Both the position numbers and the translations under genes were made by a program. A DNA stretch of 64,000 bases from Amyelois transitella (Eukaryota; Arthropoda; Insecta; Lepidoptera; Pyralidae): the NCBI RefSeq assembly GCF_032362555.1, contig NC_083535.1:7068001-7132000 (forward strand), given 5' to 3'. Within the stretch, counting starts at the first letter, position 1. Each line of letters opens with the position of its first letter. The notes below the pieces were generated by a model. That model had not been told where the DNA came from, made no database searches, and saw only the letters and a program-made list of their open reading frames with translations. Below, piece by piece: positions 12,835 through 26,100 of the stretch.

Positions 12835-15800
12835 ATGGCTATGTATTATTACGCAAGTAAATTGAATGAAGCCTCATGTAGCGGTTGCAGTATGAAGGTG
12901 CCCCCGGCACCGTCCGAGCCAGCGCCCGCGCCCCCGCCGCCCACAGACCACGCTCCACTTCCTCCCGACTCTGCAATCTTACATGGAACTGGATTATCTT
13001 ATTATGATGTAAGTTTATTTTCACAAAATTAAAAGGATGGATATGGTTGTGTGGATAATATACTTAACTGTATGTTATTTAAAGTTAATTATAATCTATA
13101 TAGTACAACAAAATAAATCGAAATTTAAAAATAAACTCATTTTCGTTTCGTCAATCTCCAGACATGCTCTGCATATTATGATAAGATTCAAATGTATGTG
13201 CTAAGATATGAATATAATGTTATTAAAATATTTCTTAATAATTTTTAGAATGACGATTACTACTCAATGGTTCGAGGCAATAAGTTCATAACAGAAACAT
13301 CATGTAAACACATTGTTGTGAATGGCGGCATCAATTTTATGTCAACTCAAAAAGTAGAAACACCACAGGTAATTTTATTGACTTAAATAAATTACTACTA
13401 TTTAGTGAAATCTATATGTTCTACTTATTTCGTATGATTTTGCAGCTGTCCACTATGTTGGCACCTGGTAATAAAGCAGTGGTTGGGCTCAACTATGCTC
13501 ATTGTCCCTCAGAAAAGGACATTGAGTATAAAGATGGTCAAATAATCAGCGCTACACTTGAAACTTTAGTGGATATGCTCCGTCCGGGAGCAAGCAAGTC
13601 GTTTACATTTACTTTTTTACTGTGCTCGCGGCTCTTTGTCAAGCCTCACGAATTGCTCAATAAATTGTGCAAAAGATACTTTAAAACTTATGACAAAATA
13701 GTGAGTATACTTTTTGTTTAGATGCTATTTATTACTCAACATTTGTGAATTATTTTAGTTCTGATAGCTATATATGAATTATATCTTAGGAAGTGTTCTA
13801 GATTAGATTATTAGATTTGCTAATTTTGAATACGTAATAATGTGTATAAAATTAATATAATTTTCAGGGAAAAGTTGAAGTAAAGGATATGATTGAAAAG
13901 GAGCTAAATGATATGGTGTGCTTGGTGCGTGTGCTTAACCAGTGGACCAGTATGTTCCCTTATGATTTTCGCGATGATAGAGTAATGGCGCTTGTAAGGA
14001 GCATAACTCAAAGGTAAGCAGGGCTATATAAAACATTTTATATTACTAGAGAACTACCACAACCAGTTCATATAAACTTCTACTGGCCGACACACAGTCT
14101 ATTCTTTTTGTATTTTATTTTATTCAGTCACTCGCATGATGGCCGCGCGTTGGCACTAACCAAGTAAGTTTTTTATTGGCACCATTGTCGAAAACCGTAA
14201 TCATTCTTAGATCTTTGTTTAAACGCCGGTAATGATTTTCTAATTGCAATATTTACGCAGTGCCTTAAGCTTTCCATAAGTCATGCTTCTGTGACTATGA
14301 CACTTTCTATTCTCCTCTTATTTTAATCGCGAGTTACTGGTGCAACAAAAGTTACGAAAGGCATTATTACAGTTTGAATCATGAGAAATATCAAAGAGCC
14401 TTCTTATACATTCATATAATCACGTATGTAATCCCTTGCGGGGTAGATAGAGCCTGCAGTCGTGAAAAGATTTAAAGGCCTCATTACTGTACGGCTTAAT
14501 GATAGAAGTGACGGGTTGCTAGCCCATCGTCTACAAGAAGAATCCCAAGTTTATTAGATTTGCCTTTAATCGCATTTACGCCATCCAGGGCAAACCAGTG
14601 GTAGGTCCACACTTTTAAATGTCTTACAGAGTCAAAGTGTTACATTTGAGGTACCATCATGATACATTTTGCCTATTTTAAAACAACAGATGTGCAGCAG
14701 AACATATGGGTTCAGTACGCGTGGAAGTATCGACGATGTTAGAGAAACTCTTGGATAAGTTGACTGCTTTGGAACAGTACGAGGAGTCGCTGGTAGATTT
14801 ACCACAAGTTACCTCGGTAGATTCTTTACCACAGGTACATATGCAATTACATTTTAGAAGGTGTACATATGTATGAATACTTTTAATCACCTCAGCCTAC
14901 TTTCACCGCCAAGGGAAACCTTGGCCATCTTTTCTTTGGTCCCAATAAAATATGATATGATTGATTTCGTAGTCGTTTCGTGGCTAAAATATGAGTCAAT
15001 TTTATCCGTGGCTTCGATACCTTTCCAGAAATAAAGGTCTTCTTATCTATTTGTAATTTAATTGAGTTAATGTAGATAAAACCCAACGCACACAATTTTC
15101 AGGGCGACATATTAACGCTGGGTCTGACGCCAGTGGAGTTAGCCAACCAACTGACCTCAGTTGAACTCCGGCGACTCTCATTCGTGGGCCCCGAAGAATT
15201 TGTGCAGACCTTTGCACCCGCCCAGCCTCCGCAGTCCACCTCCTGCGGGAAGTCTGCCATCAACCTGCATCATGTGGAAACTAAGTCCACGAGGAATCTG
15301 GAGGCTTATGCGGACTGGTTCAACAGACTTAGCTATTTAGTGGCTACTGATATTTTGAAGGTAAGATATACATAAAAATTGTGCCCCTGTCCCAGAGGGG
15401 ATCTATCTATATCTACATACAACATCTTTCCACTTTCCACGATCCCTGCATACTGCTTTCGCGAACAAGGTAACAACTAAAAACTATTCTTAATAATAAG
15501 TCACACGTCTTATATACGTGAGTCACCCTCCCTGACTCAGATTAATGAATACTCTATTCAGTTTTTAGGCAAGGAATTCTGAAAAAGGAATGCATTTTTA
15601 AGACACACCATGTTAGATTTTACTAATTGTTTATAGCACCTAACAATGACGTCAAACGCATTGCGTGTCGTTACACTCTTAATAAAACTCAAATCAGTGC
15701 ATAATTTGATGCGACACTAATTTGATGCGCACATTTAAATTTCATAATATTAACCTTTAACATAAGTACTCGTAATATCTTACATGTTCATCTATTATTT

Positions 15801-18216
15801 AGCTTACATTAAGCGGACGTGCTCTTATATTTCTATCTTTCTAAATCAACTCGTTATCCTTCGAGGAGCCCCATATGATAATTACTTTTGGAGTGAAACC
15901 AATGCATAGTATTTATTCATTATACTGTCCTGTTTGCGTCTTCACCTCTCTGAAGAAGACCCCGGGGTGCACCTATTACCACGATCCTAGATGGGTAAGT
16001 CCGGATCTTACCCATATTGGATCATGATAACAAATTTAGATGTATGAGTGAGTGTATAACCGTAAAAGCATCAATTAGCTATACATATAACTAATGTATC
16101 AGAAACGAGTAATAAGTATCTACATCACGCATTGAATTTGATCATATTCATCGCGCTTTTCTATTCTGACATTTAAACCGTTCAACTATCGATGCTCACT
16201 ATTTACATTTATTTACATTTTGATTTTATTTATATTTATTTAAATGATATATACATTTGGAATGTTAAGTATAAAAAATGCGAAGAGTTAGCCAGTATAT
16301 TTATTTTTAACAGTCCGCAAAGAGCAAATACCGAGCGCGCGTGATCGAGCAGTGGGTGATGACGGCGCGCGAATGCTTCAACCTGGGCAACTTCAACTCG
16401 CTGATGGCGATCATTAGCGCGCTCAACATGGCCGCCGTCACCAGGCTGAAGAAAACGGTAACTTTTATAAAGGCATTTATCAAAAAACTAGTTTTTGAGT
16501 TTCGTTACAAAGAAGAAAAAATATTTAAAATATTTTCTCTTTATATTAATTAACCTTTTTTTTTTTTAAATCTTGTCAAAATTTTGTCTGTGCCTTAACA
16601 CGAACCATAAGCCACAGACGTTCCTATGTTCCATTACAGATCGTTTGAATACTTTTCACTAGGAAATAACATGTAAATCAACTACAACGCTTTTTTTATA
16701 ATGTCTAAAGGGAAAAGTTTTAGTCCATAATGAAGTATTATTATATCGCAGTGGAGTCGCACGTCTGCCGTTTGTGGGCAGCAGCTGAGGCAGCTGGAGT
16801 TGTGTGTGGAGCCCAGTGGGAACCATGCAAGGTGAGTATATAAATAGTTCATGAGATTCACAATTTATTATAGTATACACTAAACCGACTGCCAATTAGG
16901 GAAATCTAAATCATGATGGTTACGCGAAACCGCGTATATATTAGTCGCTTTCACGACATTTTAATTTCTGATGTACTAGGAATTTCTTTTCTCACAAACG
17001 TTTTCTTCATTTAAATCCTCTTGTGGGTAAGTATGTTGGACAATTAGCACCAATTATTTCTGTGTCAGGTATCGCGCAGCGTTGGCCGCGGCGCCGACGG
17101 AGACCGCAGTTCCACTGTTGTCGGTCACGTGCCGGGATTTACATTTCGCCAACCAGGGATCCCCCTCCAAGTAATAATTGTTAATTTATTATAATATTAT
17201 CACCAACTTTTATAGTTCTTAAGGTATGGTTACCAATACACGTTACACGTAAGTTAAGCATACCAGAACAATTTCAATTGGTGTAATTCATAAATACTAG
17301 CTGTTGCACGTCAATTAGTTCGCCGTAAAAGATCACAAAAAAGCGGAGTTAAGGGGAGGGAGTGAGAAATGGTAGTAGAACAGTCTTCATACAAAAATCA
17401 TTCTTTTTAATTTTCTGGAAAGAGAGAGTAAGTAACACAACTCCTTTTCTGTACACACTGTTTGCAAAATGTCATGAAGATTGTTTAAATGTGAAAGAAA
17501 CTTTTATAGATATAAAATTAGTATGTAGGTATGTATACTATATAAGAGTAACATTCATAGTACGGATCTATTATTGCAGTGCCGTGTGGTTCCCGGTACC
17601 AATCCAAAAACGATAGGACCACTCCATCTCTTTCCCATGGATGTCGTATAAGGCGACTGAAGGATAGGCATATTTGGGATTCTTTTTAGGCGATGAGCTA
17701 GCAACCTGTCACTATTTGAATCTCAATTCTTTCTTAAAGCCAAATAGCTGAACGTGGCCTATCAGTATTCACAAGACTGTTGGCTCTGTCTACCCCGCAA
17801 GGGATATAGACGTGATTATATGTTTCTATTATTGCAGACTGGCCGGCAACCGCGTGAACTTCGAGAAGTGTTCGCTGCTAGCCCGCCATGTGAGCTCTCA
17901 GCTAGCGTCGCGGCGGCTGACATCAGACGACGCTCCCGCGAGCCCCCCGCCGCCCCCCCTCGCACCCGTCTGGAGGTTCCTCAACGACCGACCGGCCCTC
18001 ACTGACACTGGTGAGTCACTTGGTTGTATGAGAAGTGTACCGTTACTAGTTCGCCATATAAGCTCTCGGCTAGCTAGCTATCTAGGTATCTTGTTTACGA
18101 TTTATATTTATTAAATATTGAATGTTTCAGCATTGGAACTCACGTCGTTCGAGCGCGAGCCCCCTGTTGACCATTTGGAGAAAGAAAGATTGAAACGTCT
18201 ACGCGGAGCTACTTAA
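12835..18216 (+). CDS. RASGEF1: RasGEF domain-containing family member 1 (RASGEF1A/B/C-like)
   Basis: A guanine-nucleotide exchange factor for Ras-family GTPases (vertebrate RASGEF1 proteins act on Rap2). Twelve coding exons, phase-consistent: 12835-13008, 13249-13368, 13446-13700, 13868-14013, 14128-14163, 14690-14834, 15103-15360, 16314-16457, 16752-16831, 17069-17170, 17838-18010 and 18131-18216, giving 572 residues. Residues 115-290 form the N-terminal RasGEF/REM region (FTFTFLLCSRLFVKPHELL; WTSMFPYDFRDDR; ALEQYEESL). The CDC25-type catalytic region follows at about 300-530 (RNLEAYADWFNRLSYLVATDI; ARECFNLGNFNSLMAIISALNM; RLKKT; NRVNFEK). The C-terminal half of the catalytic region (16752-18010) is GC-rich and more divergent, with a run of prolines (SPPPPPLAP). 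The start is the first ATG of the exon's open frame; its residues 20-45 are Pro/Ala-rich and disordered. Confidence 0.88.
14128..14163 (+). other. 36-nt in-frame microexon of the RASGEF1-like gene
   Basis: A pyrimidine-rich tract and CAG precede it and a consensus GTAAGT follows. Its 36 nt keep phase 2 on both sides and encode a 12-residue insert (SHSHDGRALALT before a Lys made across the junction). Skipping also keeps the frame, so it fits a cassette exon within the N-terminal RasGEF region. Confidence 0.65.
17577..17825 (+). repeat. SINE, gtgtggttcccgg-headed family (long copy)
   Basis: It runs from ccgtgtggttcccggtacca through taggaccactccatctcttt, a middle ggcgatgagctagcaacctg block, to aagggatatagacgtgatta. 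It ends within 15 nt of the splice acceptor of the penultimate RASGEF1 exon. The longest other copy is at 46437-46675. Confidence 0.75.
18032..18075 (+). pseudogene. Degenerate partial copy of RASGEF1 exon 11 (exon echo)
   Basis: Bases 18032-18075 match 17865-17907 in the exon 17838-18010 (shared blocks gaagtgt, ctag, cgccat, agctctc, ggctag or agctag), with one single-base indel and roughly 80% identity by eye. It is in direct orientation and starts about 20 nt after the exon's donor. Confidence 0.65.
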
Positions 18217-21200
18217 AAGGTGAACCAGATTTATGATTTTAACATTTTACATACCAGTTTTCTTTTGGAAATAAGAAATTGAAATTGTATTTTATGTTTG
18301 CGACTTGATTGTTGTTAAAACAGCAATCAAGATTATAGTATAGTTTGATGTTTGTAACAACAAATGAACAATCTGAATTATTTAAATCCTGAACAAGTAT
18401 AAGTCAATAGATTCATTGATAGAATGTCAAATTGACGCTAACTTGGCGTTTCAATATTTAATAATATTATATTAAATAATACCGTCGTTGCAGCTGTTTG
18501 ATTATAAAAGTACATTATTTACTTTCGACTACTTATTTTCAAATGCCCATAGATAAAATATGAGCACAAATGAATTATAACTAAATTAAAACATGTCGTT
18601 TAAAATACTTGATGTTTGTTCAATCTATGGAATTTGCTATTGAGGTTAAGTATTTGACATATAAATTTAAAGTTTTATCAAAAAGATTTATAGTGGACGT
18701 AATTAGAGCCCTTCAAAATCTTAGTTCCTTAATCTTCAGTATTTTTAAACAGTGTTTTACTAGCCATTTTAATGAATCTCGTACTTAATCGTTCTGATGT
18801 TTGATCTCATTTAAAATTGATGTTATATTTCGGATATTTTATATATTGTGTTCGTGTGTGGTCTGGGTGTAAATGCGAGGAACAGATATATGTAAATAAA
18901 TCTAAACTCTCTCATATAACTAATTGGAATCCTTCGTGTGTGTTATTGGAACTACTTGGTTTAGTGTCTCTTGTTAATAAGAATTTAAATATTTTTGCCA
19001 TAATTTTTCAAAGGATAATCTATATAATTTAGGAATAACTATTAAAAATAGTTAAATAAACAATATAATGTTATGTTTAAGTAAGGAACGGGGAGACTCC
19101 CATTTTAAGCAACTTTCGTCGTATATTTACTATCGTGCCATGCTCCTTGTGTTCGGTCAGTTTCTTATGTTAAGAACTACTGATACAATAGAAATGGGAT
19201 CGCTTTATTTTTATTTTATAGAATAATTCAAAATCAGTGCTAGTCTATTATGGAATTCTGTCTATCTTCAGTTCAGATCGTATGCAATATGCGTATTATC
19301 GTAATAATAATAGTTCCTCAAAAAGCACCCAGTGATGGATGTGTACAGTTTTTGTATAAATTCACATCCCATATGACTGCCCAGCCCACAAAAGCAATCT
19401 GTACTTATCTAGCATAGCTATAATAGTAATACAAAAAATCCTTATGCGATAAATGCAGCGTTTTAAATGGAATAATGTATTTCCCTTGACAAGAGGCTAC
19501 ATATTTTTCATCGTTTTTACTTTAAGTCGTAAAAATAGTATTAAATTAATTGGTAATTATTAAATAAGATTTTATTTTAAGTGACCACTCATAAAGCAGC
19601 ATCTGTCATTTATATCAGATACTTCACTGTGTATTTATATCGTAGATTAGAATTATTATTGAAATAATTGTATTTTAAATTAAAATATATTTTTTGGTAG
19701 TATAAAAATTAAAAATGATACCCATGATAGCTGTGTACAAACCTTCGTTGCCATGTTTAGGTTTATTATTTCGAAATATGTTAGCAATCGTTTATTTATG
19801 TTAAATTGTTATTATTTTTAAATATTTCGTGTTATTTTGTGCTAGATGTATCTACTTAATTTAGCCCTAATTTATATTGAAGGGATTTGCAAGTGCAATT
19901 CTCAGTTCGATAGGTTCATTGACTCTTGGTGTAACGATTTTAAGCATGGATCAATCTCTATCCGATTAGCCCCATAAAAAAAAGAATAAAGCATAGCAAC
20001 CTCGCTATAATAACCTAAAATATATTGGTACCACTAATTTAAATTTTCATTTTATATATGAACAATAATGAAAGATACTGCTATTAAATGATGGAAGGCA
20101 TTGGACCATTGAAATCGGGTAAAATTCTCATTCCGAATTCTATGTGTAGGATCTATATGAAGCGTATATAGACTAAACATATTGCCAAGGGCGCTTTAGC
20201 AATTATAGCGAATTTTAGATTTATTTTTAAACTTATTTGATTAAGCGAACTGATTCTCTAAAAGCTGAAGGCTAATGCAACACCTACCAATTTCCTCCTC
20301 GCTAACTGCGTAACAAGCGCTCATATAAAAACAACCGACACATTCAGAAACTTGTGTTTGATTTACAATTAAATCGTAAATTGGCAATTATCAATGCTGC
20401 TTGTATAACAAGTGACAAACACCATCACATCATGAGTTATGAGATAATTTGGGACCTGTGGGACACCTAGATGAACCACCTAGGTGTTCCACGCTTAGCT
20501 TTTAGTACACCTGGTCGTCGAAACTTAAAAAACCTTTTTAAAATTATTTTCTTAAGAAAATAGAAATGCCAAAGTGAGGGGCAGCCGTGCTTTTTTATAG
20601 TGGCATTTTTATCACTTGCTCGCCTTTAACATCATTCATAGATGATACATGCTTTATTCTTATTTGCAAGGTATTTGAAAAAAAAACGTAGATTCAGACA
20701 CCATAGATCTGGGACTCTTAACGAAAGTTCTAATTGAGCTATTGTTCATTTCCGATTTGATAAAATCATTCTTCATCGTTCACATTTGATCCGACGTCAT
20801 GCAGCTGAACGCTTGTTACTATTGGCACTGGTAATCGTTACGGATACATTATGATTTAATGTAATTGAACTAGAATTTAAACCAAACATAGTGTCGGGTT
20901 TCTATGTTTTATTAATTGTAATGAGCGCTGCCCTCTACCCAAATCAACATTAGAGAATAGTTTTCCTGGACCTTTTAGGTTGCCTGGACTTTTGGCTTAA
21001 ATATTATTTTAACAGTCTTTAATTTGTTAATATGAATAAATATCAACTGTACCTTATTACCCAATACATTCCTTTCAAATCAGACTGAAGTTTTTAATAT
21101 TAGCTTGGAATATATAAATATAAGTAATATAGTAATGTTATGACGTGTTGGAAATATCAATCAGTATTAAATTATGTATACCTAATATTCGATAATACTC

Positions 21201-23149
21201 AAATATTACTGAATCCGAATACCTGTAATTCAACGATAGGTATAGTGTTTATTTATGTTGATATTATGTGTATTGTAATAATTATAAAATTCAGATACTT
21301 AAAATATTGAAACCTGTGATTTTTGTCTTAGTGTCCCAAACATTCCAATTGTTTACTTACTTTTATTGTCGTAATATTGTTACTTTTTCAAACATATGAC
21401 TGAATTTACTATAAATAAAATACTCAAAGTTGACAAAAACCAACAAAATTTTATGTATTATAATTTATATTAAAATAGATTGTAAATGGTATACAAAAGT
21501 TTCAAGTTAATAGAATATTTACTTGTTACTGTCATGAAATCATATATACGTCGTCCTATCTAAGGAACCTAATTGTAAGACCAGATGAACCGTCATATTT
21601 TATAATAACTGTTTTAATTTATCAAAGTTCATTTATGTCTTTCAGTCACCTTATTCCCACCGATTCCGTTTTTCGGTGACTTTGAATAAACTAGGTTTTG
21701 TATTTATGTTATATAAAATATTAATATATTTTAATTCAAACACGTTTCAACAGTAACATACGTAAAATTTCTTACATGTCACCTTGCTTATTCGGACAAT
21801 GCATAAAGAATGCACAATGAATAAAATTTTTTAATGTAGTAAGAGATTGATTTTGATTTGTTGGAGAAGAAATTTGGTTTTAGTCACCAGTGCTAATTTA
21901 ATATTATCTATATGAAATGCAAATAAAAATCGTTGTGGGACAAATCGATTTTAAATCATTTAATCTAGGCACTATAAATAATTATTTAGAGGTTATATTT
22001 TAAGAGCTCAAATATTTTAAATAAATCTGCGCAGATATTACCAATATTTTTTTTTATTTCAGTATCATCTTTTGCACATTTTAAAATAATATGCTAGTAT
22101 TAGAAAAAAATCAAACCATTATTAGGTATGAGAGCCATAATATTGTTTTTCATGCATTGTACTTTTTATATCGCCTTCTGGTAAAATAAGCGTTTCAGTA
22201 GAACTCAAGTCCTTAATTGCATGATTTTCAATCGTTGCCGATGTGGTTTTATTTGTTCGTCACTAAATGCAGTTACAAAGGTACTAAAAGGACCATCTAA
22301 ACGAAGTACTCTGGTTATTAAATCCTATTTGATAGCATTTTTGATTAGGTATTTCTGTGTAAGCAAAACATTTACCATAAATTATACTTAACTCGCTTCC
22401 ATCCTTAATATTCAGTTTAATTACTTCGTTGGACATATATAATTTACAACTGAATGGATGATTTAAGCAGGTGGTGACATTAACAAATGTGTGCGTTACT
22501 AGTAAAAGTTTAAATATTTATTAAGAGTGTGGTATATTGTGAATTGTTCATAATATACAAGTGTTCATTTAATTATTCTAAGAATATGTGTACTTTCAAT
22601 AAATTTATTTGATGTTCTTTACTGTCGATATGATGTTTTTATTGTATATCTAAACAATATATATATACCTAATCAAATCCAATAAAATGTATGAATCATC
22701 TTATTGTATTTTTATTTGACTGAAACGACATTAAGACCTAGGGTAATAGTTATGAGCCGCAATATTGATATAATTGCTTTTGGTTGCAGCAAGATAAGGG
22801 CTTTTGCCCGCATTGCCATAGGAAATTTCAGAATTTGTGACATAAATTTTTGCATCAATTATATAGGTACATCTCTTTTATTCTCATCAAGTCTTTTGTG
22901 GATATTACTGGTGAGTTGAATAAAAATTTCAATAGGGTATTTATTTACTTATAATTTGTAAATCATATTTCTCATTACATATACATAATTATCAGTAGCT
23001 TAACTATAACTTATTTTATAATTACTGAACACGTTATAACTTGGTTTAACATAAAACTGAGTCAGCGCTCTTAACGTTTCCTTTTTATTCCATTCTTTTC
23101 TTTAAAATTATATCAATACTAAACTAGGTTAAATTAATTAAAATAACTA
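18217..23149. other. Gene-free interval: 3' flank of RASGEF1 and intergenic sequence
   Basis: AT-rich. The 3' UTR of the RASGEF1 gene must begin here, and several AATAAA-type signals occur (for example near 19058, 20090 and 21410). No exon with convincing family features was found. Open frames at 18817-19032 and 22704-22919 look like chance. A short strong hairpin lies at 20458-20492. Confidence 0.5.
20458..20492. repeat. Short inverted repeat (hairpin) in intergenic DNA
   Basis: The arms gtgggacacctag (20458-20470) and ctaggtgttccac (20480-20492) pair at 12 of 13 positions around a 9-nt loop. Confidence 0.6.
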
Positions 23150-26100
23150 TTAGCACCTCATTGGTGTTCCATCTGGGTTAGTTGGAATCTTTGGTCTACA
23201 TATTTTTTTCTTTCCTTCTGCGCTACTTACCATGGTGCATGTAAAAGTAAAATATCCACAGGAAGAAGATTTAGTATAATAAGTATGAGAGTACTGTTTC
23301 CTAATATTGTTTTCGCTGTCTAGATCACGTGCTACTGATTTAGAAACGGAAACATAGCGATTATCATCCGCCCGTGGGTTGTAAAGAGACCTCAAGTCCT
23401 TTGGGTGGATATTATTTCTTCCGTAGCGTTCCGGATAAGCATATTTCACTTTTCCCGTTCCTGGTGTTAATGTCACGGTCTGTGCTTGCGATGGGGAGTG
23501 TTTTGTTCCAACTACGTAAGTCTTTTCTTTAGAAGACACTGACTTAACACTTCCTGTAAAACCCAGTGGTATAATATAACCGCCCATACCGGGCACGCGT
23601 TCACCAGGCTGGTAAACTCTACTTTCGTCAGGGCGTTCAGATTTTATTTGAGTAATTTTGGCATCTTGATTTTTCAATGATCCGATTAAAATATGTTGTG
23701 TGCTACCACCAGTAGTTTGCCTAACTTCTAAACCTTTTCTTGATGAACTAAGCTGTCTCTGTGACTGGTGTGTACTTTCAGTCTCTCTACCGTAATTATC
23801 GTAATTTGTATATTCGTTTTGAATGTTGTCTGCTCCTTCGGCAACTTCTTCTACATCATATTCGTCTGTTGGAGTGTCATCTACATTGTAATCGTAATCG
23901 CCACCATTATTATTATTACTATAGGATGGTGAGAATGCGCGTCTGTTACTGGGTAACGGGAGTACATTGGTCATATTAATTTCTTCAGTAGGCCTATGAT
24001 GATCATAGTGAGTGTGATCATTGTAATTTACATTTGTATCTTGAACCGAATTTTCCTCATTTTTATCTAATTCTTCAATTACTGTAGATGTTTCAAGTGG
24101 GAAATCTGTACTAGGTGAGTCTTCATTCTCTAAATTGATGTTGATATTTGTATTATTTTGATCAAATACATCAATCTTGTCAAATGTGGTAAAATTTGAA
24201 AAAACCGCGTCTTTATCGAGACTTGAACCAGCTTGTGCCGCGCCGTTATATGTTATTCCATACTTGAACGTTCCACGTAGTTGTGACTGAGATGTACCCA
24301 TACGACCACTAGACTGCGCTGACGCCGTGCCTCCTCCTTCGAATGGAGCTTTCATTATTTCGTGCGCTTTATCTCCCTCCTTATAAGGAGTAAATCCGAT
24401 CTGAGCTTGAGATGAAGTACTTCCTGGTCCACGAGCCTGAGCGTCGGCTACACCACCTTTGACACTTCCTTGCACTTGTGTGTTAGATGAATGCATAATT
24501 CCACCACTTTGTGATTCAGTCTGAATAGAGCCAGTTTCTGATCCCAATTTTACAGCTGCTTGGGACTTATTTTTTCTTCCCCTACCTTCAGCATTACTGG
24601 AAGCTCCTTTTTTACTTCCCGAGACTTGACTCTCTGCACCTTTATTGTCATCACTAATTGATGCTTGTGCGTTAAATGACCCACTATCTGTATATGTACC
24701 TTGAACATTCGTTTGTGCATGACCTTTTTCGTTTCCACCTTGAGATGAAGCTGACGCCGTAGTTCCATTGGAACCTTGATAAACTGATGCTAAAGCTTGG
24801 GAATCGTCGTTCTCTTCTATTATAGAATTTGGATCCATGACATTTTGTGGTTCACCTAAAATTAAAAATTATAGAACTCGTCAATTTTACATTTTGTACT
24901 GAATTGCGGAAAAAGGTGTAAAATGTCGCATAAAATATTCAACCTTCGAATACTATTATTACCTCTCTACAGATTTTCTAATTTAAGACAAAAAATGTTT
25001 ATAATTAAATGTCCTAATTAAATCAGTCATCTACATTTAATGAGTTGTTTTTATGCAAATAAATATGGCATTACTTACCTATATAACCTGGTCTTTGTTC
25101 AGTACCCTGTAACAACAGAAATATTATCAAAATTGACATTATTATGACTAAATCATTTCCATTTTGAACACTTGCAACATTTTATGTAAAAAGGGTAATC
25201 TGTTAAAAATAATAATAAGCTAATATCATCAATCAGTAATAACACATCTGAAAATATTTACCGGCGGACTTATATATCCATTGATTTGTTGGCCTTGCCC
25301 AGTTCCACTTTGATCCAACGTATACCCAGGACCCTGCTGATTATTTCCACCGCCACTTTGATAAGAATTTTGTGAAGCGGTATTAAGAGGAGGATGAAGC
25401 CCATCTTCAGTTTGTCCATAAGTATTACTAGGTCCACTGGAGCCATACGTAGAAACTGGACCTTTTTGGCCGTTCATACCATGACCATATGTTTGAGGTC
25501 CTTCGGACCCATATGTTCCTCCGGGACTTTGTTTACCAGAATCAACCATACCATAAGAGTAATCTGGACCATGTTGACCATATCCATTCTGTCCATAAGC
25601 ATGTTTTTGTCCTTGTGCTGCTGCACCTTGTGGGCCATTCCCTTGACTATAAATATCACCCGGACTAGGCTGCCCTGTACCACCCAGAGTGTAATTAGGA
25701 GTTTGACCATTTGGCAGTTGCGACCCTGACCCTGTGTAAGGTTGAGAATCACCGCCTGTTTGCCCATAGATTCCCATTTGATTTGGGCTACGTGGTGGTT
25801 CGTAATTATAGTCTGTATGTGGTGGGCCATTACTACCGCCTCTGTTTATTGTTTGTTGTCCACCATTGGGCTGCCCGTATGTTCCATCTGGACCAACTCC
25901 ACCAGATTGATATGGAGTTTGTGAAGTATCTGTTTGTCCATATTCACGAGGTGTTTGTTGCTGATCTCTTCCACCAGTGCCATAAGTATAATTAGGAACA
26001 TGTTGACTTCCTTGGCCATATGTATGGCTAGTTTGTTGTCCAGTACTGCTAGGAGATTGCGGGCCAGATTGTCCATATATTCCATCAGCGTTCGATTGGC

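Noticed and set aside
22704-22919. 71-codon plus-strand frame
   Set aside because: AT-rich chance frame with no splice or family support.
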